NCBI GenBank assembly: GCA_964019335.1
Contig: OZ025722.1
Coordinates: 413,877 to 477,876 of the forward strand
DNA: 64,000 nt
Direction: 5' to 3'
Origin: Diplonema japonicum
Lineage: Eukaryota; Euglenozoa; Diplonemea; Diplonemida; Diplonemidae
Below the pieces are notes generated by a model, which was given only the letters and a program-made list of their open reading frames with translations, was not told the DNA's origin and ran no database searches. The position numbers and the translations under genes are program-made. Of this stretch, positions 17,422 through 29,532 are shown piece after piece. Each line of letters begins with the position of its first letter. Positions within the stretch are counted from its first letter, which is position 1.

Positions 17422-18880
17422 ATGGCAACTGTAGAGGAGCTGCAAAATAGAATCCTGGATAAACAACAGGAGGTATGGCAATTGCGTTGTGTATCACTCC
17501 TCACAGATCGAGAGGCTAGAGGTACTCCTGGAGAGGCGAAAGCATGACCTCGATACTGAGTCGCAGACCATTCAGGACCTGGAGATTATGATGGGGGTAT
17601 GTTGCGGGGACAAAACGCATAATTAACCTCACAGACAAGCAACGTGCCCTCGCTTAGAGAACTGGGGAAGGAAGTAGCGCCCGAGGACTTCCTTGACATG
17701 ATCAACAGGCTTGAGAACAAGCTGAAGCTGCAGCAAATGAGGTCTGCAGCCATCTCGAAAGATGTCAATGAGTCGCGCCTCATGAACAGGCAGGTGGAAG
17801 ATGTCATCCAGAGCCTAGACGAGGAAGCCCAGAGGATCAAGGCGATCACGGGTTACAAAGGGCCTGAGCTGTCCAGCAACAACGTTCACATTTGTACCAA
17901 GCTGTCCCCGCCTGAGCAGCAGCTATTATTCCAGGTGTGTTTACTCTTTTGCTTTTGCTGATAAACCCTTCGCAGGAGCTGAGAATTCTCTCTGCTAAGA
18001 TAAAAGAGGAAATACGTGCGACAAAGGTGTTGCTGGATCAGAAGACAAAGGTGATCGAAGGCTTCACGAAAAGGGAAGACAATCTGGCAGAGCTACAGGA
18101 GAAAGTGTTCGAGTTGAGGAACGAGCTGAACGCGAAGAACAACGAGCTGCACAATGTGAACGAGGAGCACGAGTACTACAGAAAGGAGCACTTGAAGGCG
18201 GACAGAATGATCGCAAAGTTGGAGAATGAGAACGGGAGCGGATGCTTGTCGTCGCTAATGCAAGACAAGCTGTTCTTGAAGGCGAAGATCTACGAGCATG
18301 TGGACATGAGGAGGACGCAAGACAAGGCAATCAAGGCGCAGTCCTTCAGGCTGGCACACCTGCAGATGAGAGCTGACATGATCACAAATGCTGTAGCAGA
18401 TCTGAAGATGACAGAGATCGTGTCTTCAAAGCTGAAGGGAACGCTTGCCCCTGTGGAGGAACCTGTGTGCTCGCTTGACATCGAGACCATCCTCCCGTCT
18501 GACGAGACTATCGACGTGGCGCTCTACGAACTGCTGTGCCGCGACGTGGAAGCAATCAACAACTCCATTGGCCTCAAGGACATTATCCTTCTGGAGAAGG
18601 AGGCAACCATTGAGGCCTTGGAAGAGAAGGTCGAAAGGGTGCTCTACACCAACGAGGAGGACTTCATAGCGAAGAACGATGACGTGCTCACTCTGCAGCA
18701 CGACGTGAAGCAGCTGCACAGGGTATGGAAACGCACTGAAATGCAACCCCTCAACAGGAAGTCTGGAATGACAGAGAGGCGTACCAGCAAGAGATCGCTG
18801 AACTCAGGAAGAATAAGACAGAAGCACAAAAGAAACTTGTGAAGGTCAGGAAATCAGTGAGGAGCCAAAGCGGTAGGTAG
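17422..18880 (+). CDS. Coiled-coil protein, five exons
   Basis: Exons 17422-17472, 17507-17596, 17635-17934, 17976-18722 and 18758-18880 join in frame; introns are 34, 38, 41 and 35 nt, each GT..AG (three start GTATG, one GTGTG). The product of about 436 residues is almost wholly heptad-like (VEELQNRILDKQQE, IERLEVLLERRKHDLDTESQ, ELQEKVFELRNELNAKNNEL). It resembles flagellar or centriolar coiled-coil proteins but no family is certain. The stop used is TAG at 18878. An alternative is a further intron from 18873 to 19039 or 19042 (ending CAGCAG), giving the tail EDEENKVKEE and a stop at 19072-19074. Confidence 0.78.
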
Positions 18881-19225
18881 TTTCTCACTCCCCGTCCCTG
18901 TATTACCTGAGCCTGCTATCGCCTTCTTCCTTTTTTATTTTTATTTTAGTGTATTAACCGTTTTCTTGTACGAACCCCTTCCCTCCCCCCACCCCATTGT
19001 TCTCCTTCCCTTGTCAATGTTTCCCCGATTCCCCCGCAGCAGAGGATGAAGAAAACAAGGTTAAAGAAGAATAACCTTGAAGCCGTTCCTTGGCTCTAGT
19101 GCAGGAGGTTGTGGGAATCTGGTATGTATGTATGTCTGGTTTCCCTACTACGAGCCTCGACTCCCTCAATTTCTTGTATTGCTTTCTATTCAAGTATGCA
19201 CCCTTCTTACACAGGCATCAAAAAA
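18881..19225. other. Spacer with possible last exon of preceding gene
   Basis: Pyrimidine-rich DNA. CCCCCGCAGCAG at 19031-19042 followed by a short open frame to TAA (19072) could be an extra 3' exon of the coiled-coil gene. CCCTTCTTACACAG ends at 19214, twelve bases before the next ATG, and is a good SL acceptor. Nothing else seen. Confidence 0.5.
19180..19214 (+). promoter_or_regulatory. Candidate SL trans-splice acceptor
   Basis: Pyrimidine-rich stretch ending CTTACACAG at 19214, with the ATG at 19226. The upstream in-frame ATG at 19109 would place the acceptor inside the coding region. Confidence 0.6.
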
Positions 19226-21199
19226 ATGGCAAAATCTAAAAAAGCTCAAACGAGAGTGTTTGAAGAAGCACCCGTCGTCGACGTGCCTGTGGAGTGTTTG
19301 TTGGGCGGCAGCGACAAATGCGACTTCTCTGACTACGTGGTGAAGTCGAAAGGCGAGTTCGATGTGCAGAAGGAGACGGTGGCACTCCCTGCGGAGTACA
19401 AGGACATAGTAGTAGAAGAAGAGGAAGAGGAGCCTGTTGAAACCCGCAGACCCTCGCAGAGCCACGACTACAGTGTGCGCCAAGCAAAGGTGCCCACCCC
19501 AGCGGCCATCCACTCGACCCCCTCCCACACTTCCTTCCACATGACTAACGACTACATCAACGACTACGACATGATCCATGGCCAGCCTGTTTGCGGCGAC
19601 TGGAGGAAGCTGGGTTCTTGCAAAAGAGAGATGTGCCGCTACGTCCACGTGGACCCCACCAAGAGGCCTCCGAAGCAGCACAAGCCTGCCGTCCGCGAGG
19701 TTCCATGCAGGTACTATGCCCAAGGAAATTGCACCAAGGGTCACCAGTGCCCCTTCTCTCACTCCTCCTACGGTGGGTACGGCGACAGTAGTATGTCGTC
19801 GCACTCGCCCTACGACAGCTCCCACATGTGGGACAGCCCGTACCACTCGTCGATGCACATGGGGATGGGGATGGGGATGAACAGCATGAGCATGATGAAC
19901 CCTATGACTTACCAGGCTTATAACGGCTACGGCGGCTATGCTCCTTCAACTCCTTCGGCTACTCACCAAGAAGAAATCCCTCCTCACCCTGACTGGCAGG
20001 GGCCTGGCTGGACCAAGGGAAACACGACAAGCAGCACCACCCAACGCCAACAAGAGGAAAAGCCAGTGTACAAGGACGACGGCTCGGAGATGGTGACCAA
20101 GGTGCGAACGAAGCTTGCGGCACAGGAGACGCTCATTTTGTCTTCTGTCATTCTAGCGGCCTTTGACTGGAGTGAGGACGACATGAGCATGCTGCTTGGC
20201 CTGGGGACCAACAGCATCGGTCTGACGAGGTTCAAGAGCGTTCTCGTGAAGAGATCGATTAGGCACTGCAGAGAGGCAGGACATGCCAATGCTATCGCGA
20301 ATCTGATTGATTGGGAAAAGAAGCTCCTTCCGTGGCTGCCTGAGGTGGAGGGCGACTTTGCGAAGTACTTCGAGAGCAACCTGTGCTCCAGGATTGTCGA
20401 AGTGCTGCGCTGCATGGCGGCGTCGCCGTCTTCTAGGTTTAGAATTCCAGACGATTCGTGCGTGGAGGCGGCGAAGTCTGACCCTGCGGCAGTGCTGCTG
20501 ACCTACTGGCAGCCACACAGCTCGAGGCTTATGCGCAATGACATGCTGAAGGAGTGGCCGGAGGCCGACCTGTCGTGTTTGGAGCCGATGCCAGCTGACC
20601 CGCATGCTGTTTTCACGCATACATCTGAGATCTCGTGGACGCCTTCCGTGCACAGCTCATGGCCCGTCACTTTCAGGGGCAGGACGAGGGCCCTCTTGAA
20701 GGCAACTATGATGAGGAAGTACATGAAGATGGACCTTCCGCTGTTAGGTATTTGCAAGCATCAACCATCTCATAAAATAAAACAAAAATACAACAGGCAG
20801 CGTACTCTCCTTCCTGCCGCCTGTGTGCCCTTGCGATGTTCCCCATGACCCCGAGAACACGAATTTCTTGGACATTGTGTGTGCTGTGCTTGCGCACTAC
20901 TCGCTGAACGCTCTAGGTGCCACCGAGGAGTCGCATTCAGTGGTATGTTAAATCACTCTTTTTGTTGTTTTTCTCACCATCTACAGGTGAAGGAGAGGCT
21001 TGGAGAGTCCGTGTGGCCTGTCATCCTCGGCGTGTTCGGGGAGTCATGCGCCCCCAAGATCACAGGGATGTTCCTGCAGATGGATCCTGAGGACCTTCTG
21101 CTTGACATTGTGAACGGGCACCGCTTCATTGAATCACTGCAAGAGGCATGGAAGGTGTGGGAGAACAGCTCCCAGTCTGGGAGACCAGAAGAGGAATGA
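19226..21199 (+). CDS. Tandem CCCH zinc-finger protein with C-terminal MLLE (PABC) domain
   Basis: 626 residues in three exons (19226-20747, 20797-20942, 20987-21199; introns 49 and 44 nt). Two CCCH fingers: CGDWRKLGSCKREMCRYVH (123-141, C-x8-C-x4-C-x3-H) and CRYYAQGNCTKGHQCPFSH (161-179, C-x7-C-x5-C-x3-H). A Met/Gly/Ser-rich linker follows, then a helical region (about 290-500). The last exon reads ERLGESVWPVILGVF...KITGMFLQMDPEDLL, which matches the MLLE domain of poly(A)-binding protein, including the KITGMLLE core. MLLE domains bind PAM2 peptides. ZC3H proteins control mRNA fate post-transcriptionally in Euglenozoa, so this is probably a cytoplasmic mRNA regulator; partners are inferred. 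Confidence 0.85.
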
Positions 21200-21563
21200 A
21201 CACAAAAAGACGTTTAATTATCAATTTCATTAATTAGCCGGGGGGGTTACAAGGGTTTTCTTTGGAATAGTGTTTCACCCCCCCCCCCCCCCCCCTTTTC
21301 TTGTTGCAGGCATATTTCTTATCTTGGGAGGGTGCATATGGTTTGCTTTTCCTTATTCTTTCTTTTTCTCTTTTTATGTATCTATTACTGTGCCTTTTAA
21401 CATTCCTTTTGTCCAGTGGTGCTACTGGAAGTTTACAGTCGTCTACATTTTCCCATCTTGCTCCCCTCCCCATATGTTCCAACGACCCGATATGGTATCA
21501 TTATGATTTGCATGGTTTGCATTTTGAACTTTTTATAAATTGGAAAATGCTACATCACAGGTA
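21200..21563. other. Intergenic spacer with SL acceptor
   Basis: T/C-rich with a C18 run (21278-21295). It ends with GCTACATCACAG at 21560, three bases before the next ATG. No gene seen. Confidence 0.6.
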
Positions 21564-24500
21564 ATGGATCCATCGATCCTGCTGCCACCCCCGAGGAATG
21601 TTCCCGTTGCTGTCCAGGTGTTATGGGTGACGCAGAAGAACTTCAAGTTGAAGATGGGAGCAATGGGCGGCTTTATACTGGAGATGCTGCTGCCTGCATT
21701 GCTGGCAACAGCCTTGGTGCCTGCATGGCTTGCGGCCGACCGTTCGCGTAGGCCTGAGAGGGAGTTTTCAAGCATGCCTGTCATGGACGTGCCCGCCATC
21801 ATGGAGCCGTATAAATGCGTGGCTGACGGTGTTTCCATCACGAGTCCCCTGACAGGGCTCTTATACTGCGCTTGCAATACTACTGCCACCTTGCCTTGCA
21901 TAGGTGTCATGTGCCTGGATACCACTGGAGACGCCCTCACCCTCTACGAAATAGCCACCACTTATGAAGGTCCTGTCGTCCCACCTGATCTCGACATCAT
22001 GATCCTCGTCCAGCAGGCAGGCAAGCACGGTCTCATCGGTGACGGCTCCTCCATGGGCCATACTTCCTACACCGCCTCCTTCACTGTTGGCACCAAGATA
22101 GCGATTTTCAGCGAAATAGGCGGAAACGACCATCTTGTGGAGCTGATGAAAACGTACTACAGGAACAGAAGTGTGCTCTTCGATGAGGTGTTCATGTCCT
22201 TCGAGTCGGAAGGCCAGCTCACAGACTACACATACGACGAAGGCAACGCACAGATGATGGGCGCCATCGTCGTGAATGGGCCCTACGACTACGCCATCAG
22301 AGTGAACAGATCCGCGACGGCCAACACGAAGATGGACCAAGAGTGGGGCGATCCCAGCGGGCTGGGCAAATCCTACAAGAAGTACATAACCGGAGGATTC
22401 ATTACATTACAGCAGATGACAAACAACTTTTGGCTCCACTACGGCAGCCAAGGTGCGCACGTGGCACTCAACGATCTAGTAATTCTTCCGTGTTACATCC
22501 CAAGCTACCGAGAGGACGAGTTCCTTGTTGCCGCAGGTCGGTTCTTGCCGTTGGTGGCTGCCATTTCGTACCTGTACTTCATTGGACAATATGTAAGCAG
22601 CATGGTAAAGGAAAAGGAAGACCGTATTAAGGAGGGCATGCTCGTTATGGGTCTGTCTCCCGCCGCTTTCAAGCTGTCGTGGTATTTACTGGGTTTCTTT
22701 GAGGGCTTCGTCATCTCCCTCACTCTCTCTATCGTTTATTGCGCTTCGTACTTCGGGAACTCTAGTTTCTTCCTGTTGTTCATGTTGCTGTTTCTATTCT
22801 CTACGAGTATAGTGGCGGGTGCTAATCTCGTCGCTTGTTTTTTTTCTAAGGCGCAGATAGCAGGACTGGCCGCACCGTTCATATTTTTGGCGACAGTGAT
22901 CCCGAGGTTTGCTACTTCGAACCCCGACTCCCTTTTCATGCTGAATGTGCTTTCTGCGTTCCCCTTTTCAGGGGGCATGACTACTATAAGTGACTTAGAA
23001 AAATCTGGGAGGGGCCTCTCCAGTGATTCCTTGGGGGATGGAGAAGATCCTGTAAAGAAAGCGTATATGTTGCTTGTAATGGACACTATACTGTACATTG
23101 TGTTAGAATGGTATTTCAGCAAAGTGCTGCCTAGTGAGTGGGGAACTCATCGACACCCGTGCTTCTGCTGTCCCTGTGTCTCCAGCACCCCTGCAGAGAT
23201 CGATGTGAAGAAGGTGACCTGCAACCGTGTTGAGGAAGTTACAGACCCTGACGTCCTCAAGCGTGAAGTAGTCTCCATCGACAATCTCACGAAGTGCTTC
23301 AGCAGCGAAACCGGTGTGTTTACAGCTGTGAACACCTTGTCCCTCAAGATGTACGAAGGGCAGGCTTTGGTGCTGTTGGGTCACAACGGTGCTGGCAAGA
23401 CTACCACTATCAACATGCTCACAGGCATGCTGCCCGTCACATCCGGTGACGCCACTGTTTTCGGAAAGAGCATCGTATGGAACCTCAGTGCGATCCGAAA
23501 GGACATCGGGTTATGCCCGCAGCATAATATCCTTTGGCCGAACCTTACGTGCAGGGAGCACCTTATGTTCTTTGGAAGAATCAGAGGGCTGAAAGACGCC
23601 GAGCTTGTGAACGACGTGACCAAGATGCTGCGGGATATAGACCTTGAAGAGAGGGCAGACTACAGAACGTGTGGCCTTAGCGGGGGCATGATGCGCAAGC
23701 TGTCAGTTGGGATTGCCCTAATCGGGGGACCCAGGTTGATCATCCTTGACGAACCGACAGCGGGCATGGACATCCAAGCACGACGGGCCATATGGGACCT
23801 CATTAAGAAGAATAAGAAGGGCCGCACTATGTTGCTCACAACACACTTCATGGACGAGGCCGACCTCCTTGGGGACTCGATTGCTATCATGTCTGACGGG
23901 AGATTGTACTCGTGGGGGTCGGGGCTGTATTTGAAGAGCAGCTTGGGCGTCGGCTACAACCTGCGGTGCGAGATGAATTCGAAATGCGTTCCTTCAGCAG
24001 TGGAGGCTGTCCTGCAGAATGAGGTGGATCAGGTGAACACCGACGAGAAAGGGTGCAACAAAGTAGGAATAGTCTCACAAGCAGGGAGGGAGCTCGTGTT
24101 GAGACTACCCATGTATGCTGTATCTGCATTCCCGAAGATTCTGAGGCATCTTGAAACAGGTGGTGATGAACTAGGGGTGGACAGGTTTGGGATAAGCGTG
24201 ACTACATTGGAGGAGATATTCATTAAAATAGCACAAAACGGCAATTTAGTGCCGAATGAAGAAGAAAACACGAATAAGGATCTCGACTTCGATATAAGTG
24301 ACGTTGAGAAGGTGACGGGGAGCTCACTGGTCGTCCTCCAGATGAAGGCGTGCTTCAGGAAACGTTTGAACTGTGGGAAGAGGGACAAGCGCACCCTATG
24401 CTACCAGCTGTTCCTCCCTGTGATGCTCATCGCATTGGCTCTGGGGCTGAGTATGATACCGATACCATCGTACCCAAGCAAGGACCTTACACCAGGCCAC

Positions 24501-27024
24501 GTCACTGAAGCAGTCTTAAACCCTGAACAGTACGGGCAGGATTATGTACGTAATGACAGGTACGTTGCGCTGAGTGTGGGAAGTACGGCGTCATGGAGGG
24601 GCACGGAGGAGGTACTGCGTGATACATTTTATTCGCATGAAAAGAATCGAATGTGTGCCACTGTGCTTAACACCACCACCTCACGTTACCCTTATACCTA
24701 CAAGCCTCCCGCCCCATGCCGCGAACTAGGAAACACCACGCTTCAGAAGTCAGAAAGACGGAAAAGCTTCTTATCGAACACTGTTGGTGTCATGCAGAAG
24801 CTGCTGGTTCCCTCGATCAACGATACACATGCAGCGTTTTTTAACGGGTCCTTCCTGCACTCGCTGCCACAGGCTGTTTTAGTGCATCACACGGCGTTGC
24901 TGCGTGCCGTGACAGGGGACAACTCTCTGACTATAAACACGGTGAACTCACCCTTCCCGAACTCCAAGAGTTTGCAGGCGAGGTTCGAGAGCTTCGCAAC
25001 AGTAATACTGGGTCTCTTTGTGCTGATCCCCTTCGCCATTGTTCCGTCAACATACGTGAGCTTCCTTGTCAAAGAGAGACAATGCAAGGCAAAGCATATA
25101 CAACTCGCTTCTGGCGTTGGTCTGTTTGCTTTCTGGGCCTCTACATTCATTTGGGACTTGTGTTCATATATGGTGACCACAGGCGCGGCCTTCGCTATGT
25201 TCGGCGCTTTTTCACGTGATGAGTACATCGGCAACGCAGAAAATGCGATGGCTACTCTCGTACTGTTTTTCTTCTACGGGTTGTCGTCGATAGGAGCGGC
25301 TTATGTTGCTTCGTTCTATTTCCGAACGCACACGCAGGCGCAGAGTGTGGTGAGCGGGTTCAGTCTGTTCGCTGGCTTCGTCCTTGTCATCACAACGAAC
25401 ATCTTGGAAAGCATCGATTCCACAAAGGATGTTTCGAGGGTGCTGCGCCACATGTTCAGAGTAGTGCCTTCCTTCTGCGTGGGTGATGGTATCATAGCCA
25501 TAGCTGGGATACCCATCAAGACTTCATATGGGATGGACCCACCTGGCCCATTTGACATGGATGTCATCGGCTGGGACGTGTTGTGGATGGCTATTGAAGC
25601 GCCGATCTTTTACTTCATCACGCTGGCACACGACTACCCCGAGATCCTTTACATATTAGGGATCAGAAAGTACGCAGGGGAAGAGGCATCTCAGGATGAC
25701 GAAGAAGTCGAAGAGGTATGGTTGGGGGGTTTTATCCAAGACACTGTAGGACAACGACGTTCTGACCGAGAGACGCACTGTGGAAGCTGTCGACCCCGTT
25801 ACTCAGTCCGGGGAGTACATTATTACTGTAAACAAACTGATGAAGGAGTACCCTTCCTTAGGGTCTATTTCTAAAACAAGAGCCGTCAAGAATGTGTCCT
25901 TCACAGTCTTAAAAGACGAAGTATTTTGCTTACTTGGCACAAACGGTGCTGGAAAGACAACAACACTCAGCATTGTATCAGGGGAGTTTCCACCAACAGC
26001 TGGTTCAGTCCACGTGAAAGGGCACGATGTTGTGAAGGACACATACAACGCAAGGAGCGAGCTGGGATACTGTCCACAGTTCGATGCTTTACTTGTATGA
26101 AATGAGAAGAAAATGTGAAAAAAGTTCCCCACACCCCACAGGACCTGCTCACTCCTCAGGAGCACTTGGAGTTTTATTGTGAACTTCGCGGCGTTTCCGG
26201 ATTTAAAAAAGTATTTTTTTATTTTTTCTTTGAGGGGGGGGAAAAAATCAACAGTACAAGTTATGTGCTTTGATTATAGAGGTTCTGGGGCTGGACCCGC
26301 ACAAGCATAAACTGTGCAAGCAGCTGAGCGGTGGGAACAAACGAAAGGTTTCAATTGGAATATCCTTGACAGGTGCACCAGCGGCGGTATGTGTACGCTT
26401 ATTTTTTTCAATCTCGCTTTTTTTTAGTTGTTGCTAGACGAGCCTACCGCAGGGATGGATCCGGTGGCTCGGAGGACATTGTGGACGGCTCTGAAGCTGA
26501 TCGGACATGGGAGGAGTGTCATCCTCACGACACACCACTTAGAGGAAGTGGAGGCCTTGGCTCAGCGAGTCGCAATCATGGTCGCCGGGAGGATCCAATG
26601 CATAGGAACGTTAAATCACTTGAAGCAAAAGTTCGGCAACGGGTACGAGCTGGAGATCAAGGTTCTGTCAAAAGATGCCATTCCAGAGATCGAAAGTTTT
26701 GTCGCAACGAATTTTTCTAGCTCGAAGCTAATTGAGCAAACAGGCGAGCGACTCATCTTTAGATTGAATAAAGACAACCTTGCTTTAAGCCAGGTGTTCA
26801 GTGCCTTACAGGCAAATGCAAAGGACCTCAACATAGTGGACTATTCCATTTCGCAAACATCTTTGGAGCAAGTGTTCATGTCCATATGCAAATCGTGGGA
26901 AGGTGAACAGGACGCTCTCGAAACGTTGAGCAGTGTCACCGAGGAGGCTGTGACGCCCCACTTGAGCTTGGTGGTGCCTAACCCTCTCGCCTCTAGAAGA
27001 AGCATACGGCTGACACGATCGTGA
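21564..27024 (+). CDS. Full-size ABC transporter, ABCA subfamily
   Basis: 1755 residues in five exons: 21564-25715, 25750-26094, 26142-26210, 26282-26386, 26428-27024. Introns are 34, 47, 71 and 41 nt and all begin GTAT; the last four exons encode NBD2. Layout is TMD1 with a large first extracellular loop, NBD1 (Walker A GHNGAGKTTT at about 606; signature LSGGMMRKLSVG; LIILDEPTAGMD), TMD2, then NBD2 (GTNGAGKTTTL at about 1447; LSGGNKRKVSIG; LLLDEPTAGMD). This is the ABCA order and size; members move lipids or sterols across membranes. All catalytic motifs look intact. The exact substrate is unknown. The intron end at 26281 was chosen by frame; an AG two bases earlier breaks it. Confidence 0.93.
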
Positions 27025-27216
27025 TCACGTTGTTTTATGGCACTTCCGTGCCGTAGCGTTGTTTTGCTTGCTTCAGTGGGGTATGGATGGCAAATATTTT
27101 ATAGCCTGTTATCTCCTTATTTTCCCCCCGATACTGCCTTGCACTGGCTTGTTGATTTTGTTTTTTTTTTTTCCTTCGATTACTTACCACCAATGACTAA
27201 CCAGACCTAAAAGGCA
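27025..27216. other. Intergenic spacer with SL acceptor
   Basis: T-rich, with a T12 run near 27160-27172 and CTAACCAG ending at 27204, twelve bases before the ATG at 27217. No gene seen. Confidence 0.5.
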
Positions 27217-29466
27217 ATGGACTTGTTACAGACCAGCGAATGGCCTGAAGATGCATTCGATGACAACATTGACGATATCCTGTTCAAGGATACCCTGCAA
27301 GCCTTGGGTAGTATCGATGAGGGGCCACATGAAAAGCCCATTCCTAAAGCGCGGGCTGTGCCTAGCAAGCTTGCTGGGAAGGCAATGCTGAAACGTTCCA
27401 CAGCACGACCGGGGCCGGGGCCGCTTTACAATGTGACGAACAGAAAAGTAGAAGCAAAGCCGGTACGGAAGCAACCCAGAAGCACAAACACTGTGTTCCC
27501 TGTGAATCCATTTGAAAACATCCTAAAGGACCAGGTTCTGCGAAGGGAGGCAGTACGAGAACCAACGTCAGCTGACGACATTTGGGAAAAGCCTATCGAC
27601 AGCAGCGCAAACCCGCCCCCTCCACCCCCGCCGCCCTTGCCGCAGTGGGCGCTTGATAATTATGATCCTGCTATGACTATGAACAATTCTTTCCTCCAGA
27701 CGATTCTCAAATCAAACCCACTGGCTCCTGCAGAGACGCATAGCCCTGTTTCTTACTCTCCCCCACCGCCGGTGTCTCCTGTTGTGTCCCATCATCATCA
27801 TCACGATCCCGTGATCCATCTGGTGCCGACGACGCCTTTGTACAAAGCAGAACCTTTAGGCGAAGAGCCTGCAGCTGCCTCAACATCTTTCCCGATTCCT
27901 ACTTCTAGTCCTAACTTGCAAGAAGTGGCTGAGACAACAGGCAGATCGGAGACATCCTCTCCACCCGACCTTGGTGGGGTATACACCGGCTTTGCTGACA
28001 ATGTTGAAAATAACGTAATAGGCAGCTCGGGACGCGAGTCGCCATTGGGGGAGCCTTTGAAGCCTGCAGCCCTTTCGCCTCATACACTGCCTGTCGGTAT
28101 ACGATTGCAGAATGCACCAGTCACCGAGCATGAAGTTCGAATGGAGGCATTAGAGTACTCTAGCTGTGATGGAGCGTCTATCCAAGATGGGCAGGCGCAG
28201 GACGCGAGTGCTGATAAAGAGCCCTCAGAGGATTTGGATCAGGGTATGGAGACAGAAACGAGTGATGATTTCGAGACGTTGACCGACGCCACCCAAGTGC
28301 GCAGCCAGTCCGCAACACTGGAGCCAGAGCCCCTGGGGAGCAATGCGGTTGCTGCTGTTGATGAAAACAGCAAAGTTCCAGTGCAACCTGATATTCAGGA
28401 AACGCCGCTAGAAGAGATTCAACCCGTGATGACAACAGTGCAAGTTGGCATAATGAATCCGAGTGAACAGCTACTATCAGAGGAACCGTTGTTTGAAGAA
28501 TTCGGAGAGGCTGCTACGCCAAAAGAGGAACAGCCGGAGCTTGAGCTCGAAGCAGATCAAAGCCCTGTGCGAAGCGTACCAAGCCCGGAGCCACTTAAAC
28601 TCCCGCCTCTGCAAACGGAGAGCGCTTGTGGGGGTGTGGAGATGGTCTCGTTGTCTAAGAAAGAAATGCCAGTTACAGAAGAAGTGGAAGCACCTAAGAA
28701 TAGATGTGGTAGCCTGTCACTGTCTCCGTCCGTCGAGTCATCGATTCACGCAGTTACACCTCCGAGGGCCGCACCTTGCCAGAAGTCCGTTACATTCGCA
28801 TTTCCAGTTGGAAGCAAACACGGAAAGTGTGAGCACCAAGCGATTAAAATGCCTGATTGCGATGCGCACCTTGACATGGAGAAGAAGCACCGCACCATCG
28901 GAGTGGGCATTGCTTTCATTTTTTTTGTAATTCTTCTCGTTTTTCTCATCACGGAAGTTAACGACGACAAAGGGTTGCATGTGAAGCTGGTGGAGTATGC
29001 AGAGCATGAGTTGCAACGTCCCTCGTACAAAATACGTTGCAACGGTGCTGACGTGGAGTCTGGCCAGGGGAAGGTAGGCGAGAAGGTGCCGCTGCATAAC
29101 AAATGCGGAGGGCTACTTGAGGTAGCGATCGAGGGGCGTGTGATAAGGGTAGCAAGTGACACCATGCATGTGCTGTATCTTTCGGGAGAGAAGTTTACGA
29201 ACCTCGTTGAGAGCAAACAGTGGGTGCATACGATCACCGGGGAGAGTGTGCACGCTTCGCCTTCTGACACAGCACTTTCCTTTGTCTACACATCGCACCT
29301 TGTTAAGGAGTACCATGATTGCTCCCATTACAGCACCACCGTCATCATCGCCCTCGTCGGGGGTACAGCAGCTCTTTCTTGTTTCCTGTATTTCCTTGCA
29401 ATCACCTCCTTACGCAAAATAGGTCTCAGTAATAAGACCCTGGTGAGCAAAACTGCGCGATCGTAG
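27217..29466 (+). CDS. Acidic disordered protein with two C-terminal membrane segments
   Basis: 749 residues. The first 550 are disordered, acidic and Pro-rich, with poly-Pro (PPPPPPPPLP), HHHHH and many Glu/Thr/Ser stretches. A motif RPGPGPLYNVTNRK at about 64-77 looks like a single STPGR repeat. Two membrane segments lie at about 560-582 (VGIAFIFFVILLVFLITEV) and 708-729 (VIIALVGGTAALSCFLYFLAI), flanking a loop of about 125 residues with a Cys pair. The tail is short and basic. I do not recognise the family. With a long N-terminus on one side and a luminal loop on the other, it could anchor cytoskeleton to a membrane; that is inference. Confidence 0.7.
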   Translation: MDLLQTSEWPEDAFDDNIDDILFKDTLQALGSIDEGPHEKPIPKARAVPSKLAGKAMLKRSTARPGPGPLYNVTNRKVEAKPVRKQPRSTNTVFPVNPFENILKDQVLRREAVREPTSADDIWEKPIDSSANPPPPPPPPLPQWALDNYDPAMTMNNSFLQTILKSNPLAPAETHSPVSYSPPPPVSPVVSHHHHHDPVIHLVPTTPLYKAEPLGEEPAAASTSFPIPTSSPNLQEVAETTGRSETSSPPDLGGVYTGFADNVENNVIGSSGRESPLGEPLKPAALSPHTLPVGIRLQNAPVTEHEVRMEALEYSSCDGASIQDGQAQDASADKEPSEDLDQGMETETSDDFETLTDATQVRSQSATLEPEPLGSNAVAAVDENSKVPVQPDIQETPLEEIQPVMTTVQVGIMNPSEQLLSEEPLFEEFGEAATPKEEQPELELEADQSPVRSVPSPEPLKLPPLQTESACGGVEMVSLSKKEMPVTEEVEAPKNRCGSLSLSPSVESSIHAVTPPRAAPCQKSVTFAFPVGSKHGKCEHQAIKMPDCDAHLDMEKKHRTIGVGIAFIFFVILLVFLITEVNDDKGLHVKLVEYAEHELQRPSYKIRCNGADVESGQGKVGEKVPLHNKCGGLLEVAIEGRVIRVASDTMHVLYLSGEKFTNLVESKQWVHTITGESVHASPSDTALSFVYTSHLVKEYHDCSHYSTTVIIALVGGTAALSCFLYFLAITSLRKIGLSNKTLVSKTARS

Positions 29467-29489
29467 ATAATTTAGAATAGTAGATTTTG

Positions 29490-29521
29490 TTATTATTACT
29501 GTGCTCTCTTTACATAAACAG
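29490..29521 (+). promoter_or_regulatory. Candidate SL trans-splice acceptor
   Basis: CTCTCTTTACATAAACAG ends at 29521, eleven bases before the ATG at 29533. Confidence 0.55.
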
Positions 29522-29532
29522 GATTGCTAACA

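Noticed and set aside
17395-17451. ATG at 17395 as start of the coiled-coil gene
   Set aside because: It lies within the acceptor tract and its frame stops after 18 codons.
26211-26279. Intron end at 26279 in the ABCA gene
   Set aside because: It shifts the frame and meets a stop; AG at 26281 restores the LSGGNKRK frame.
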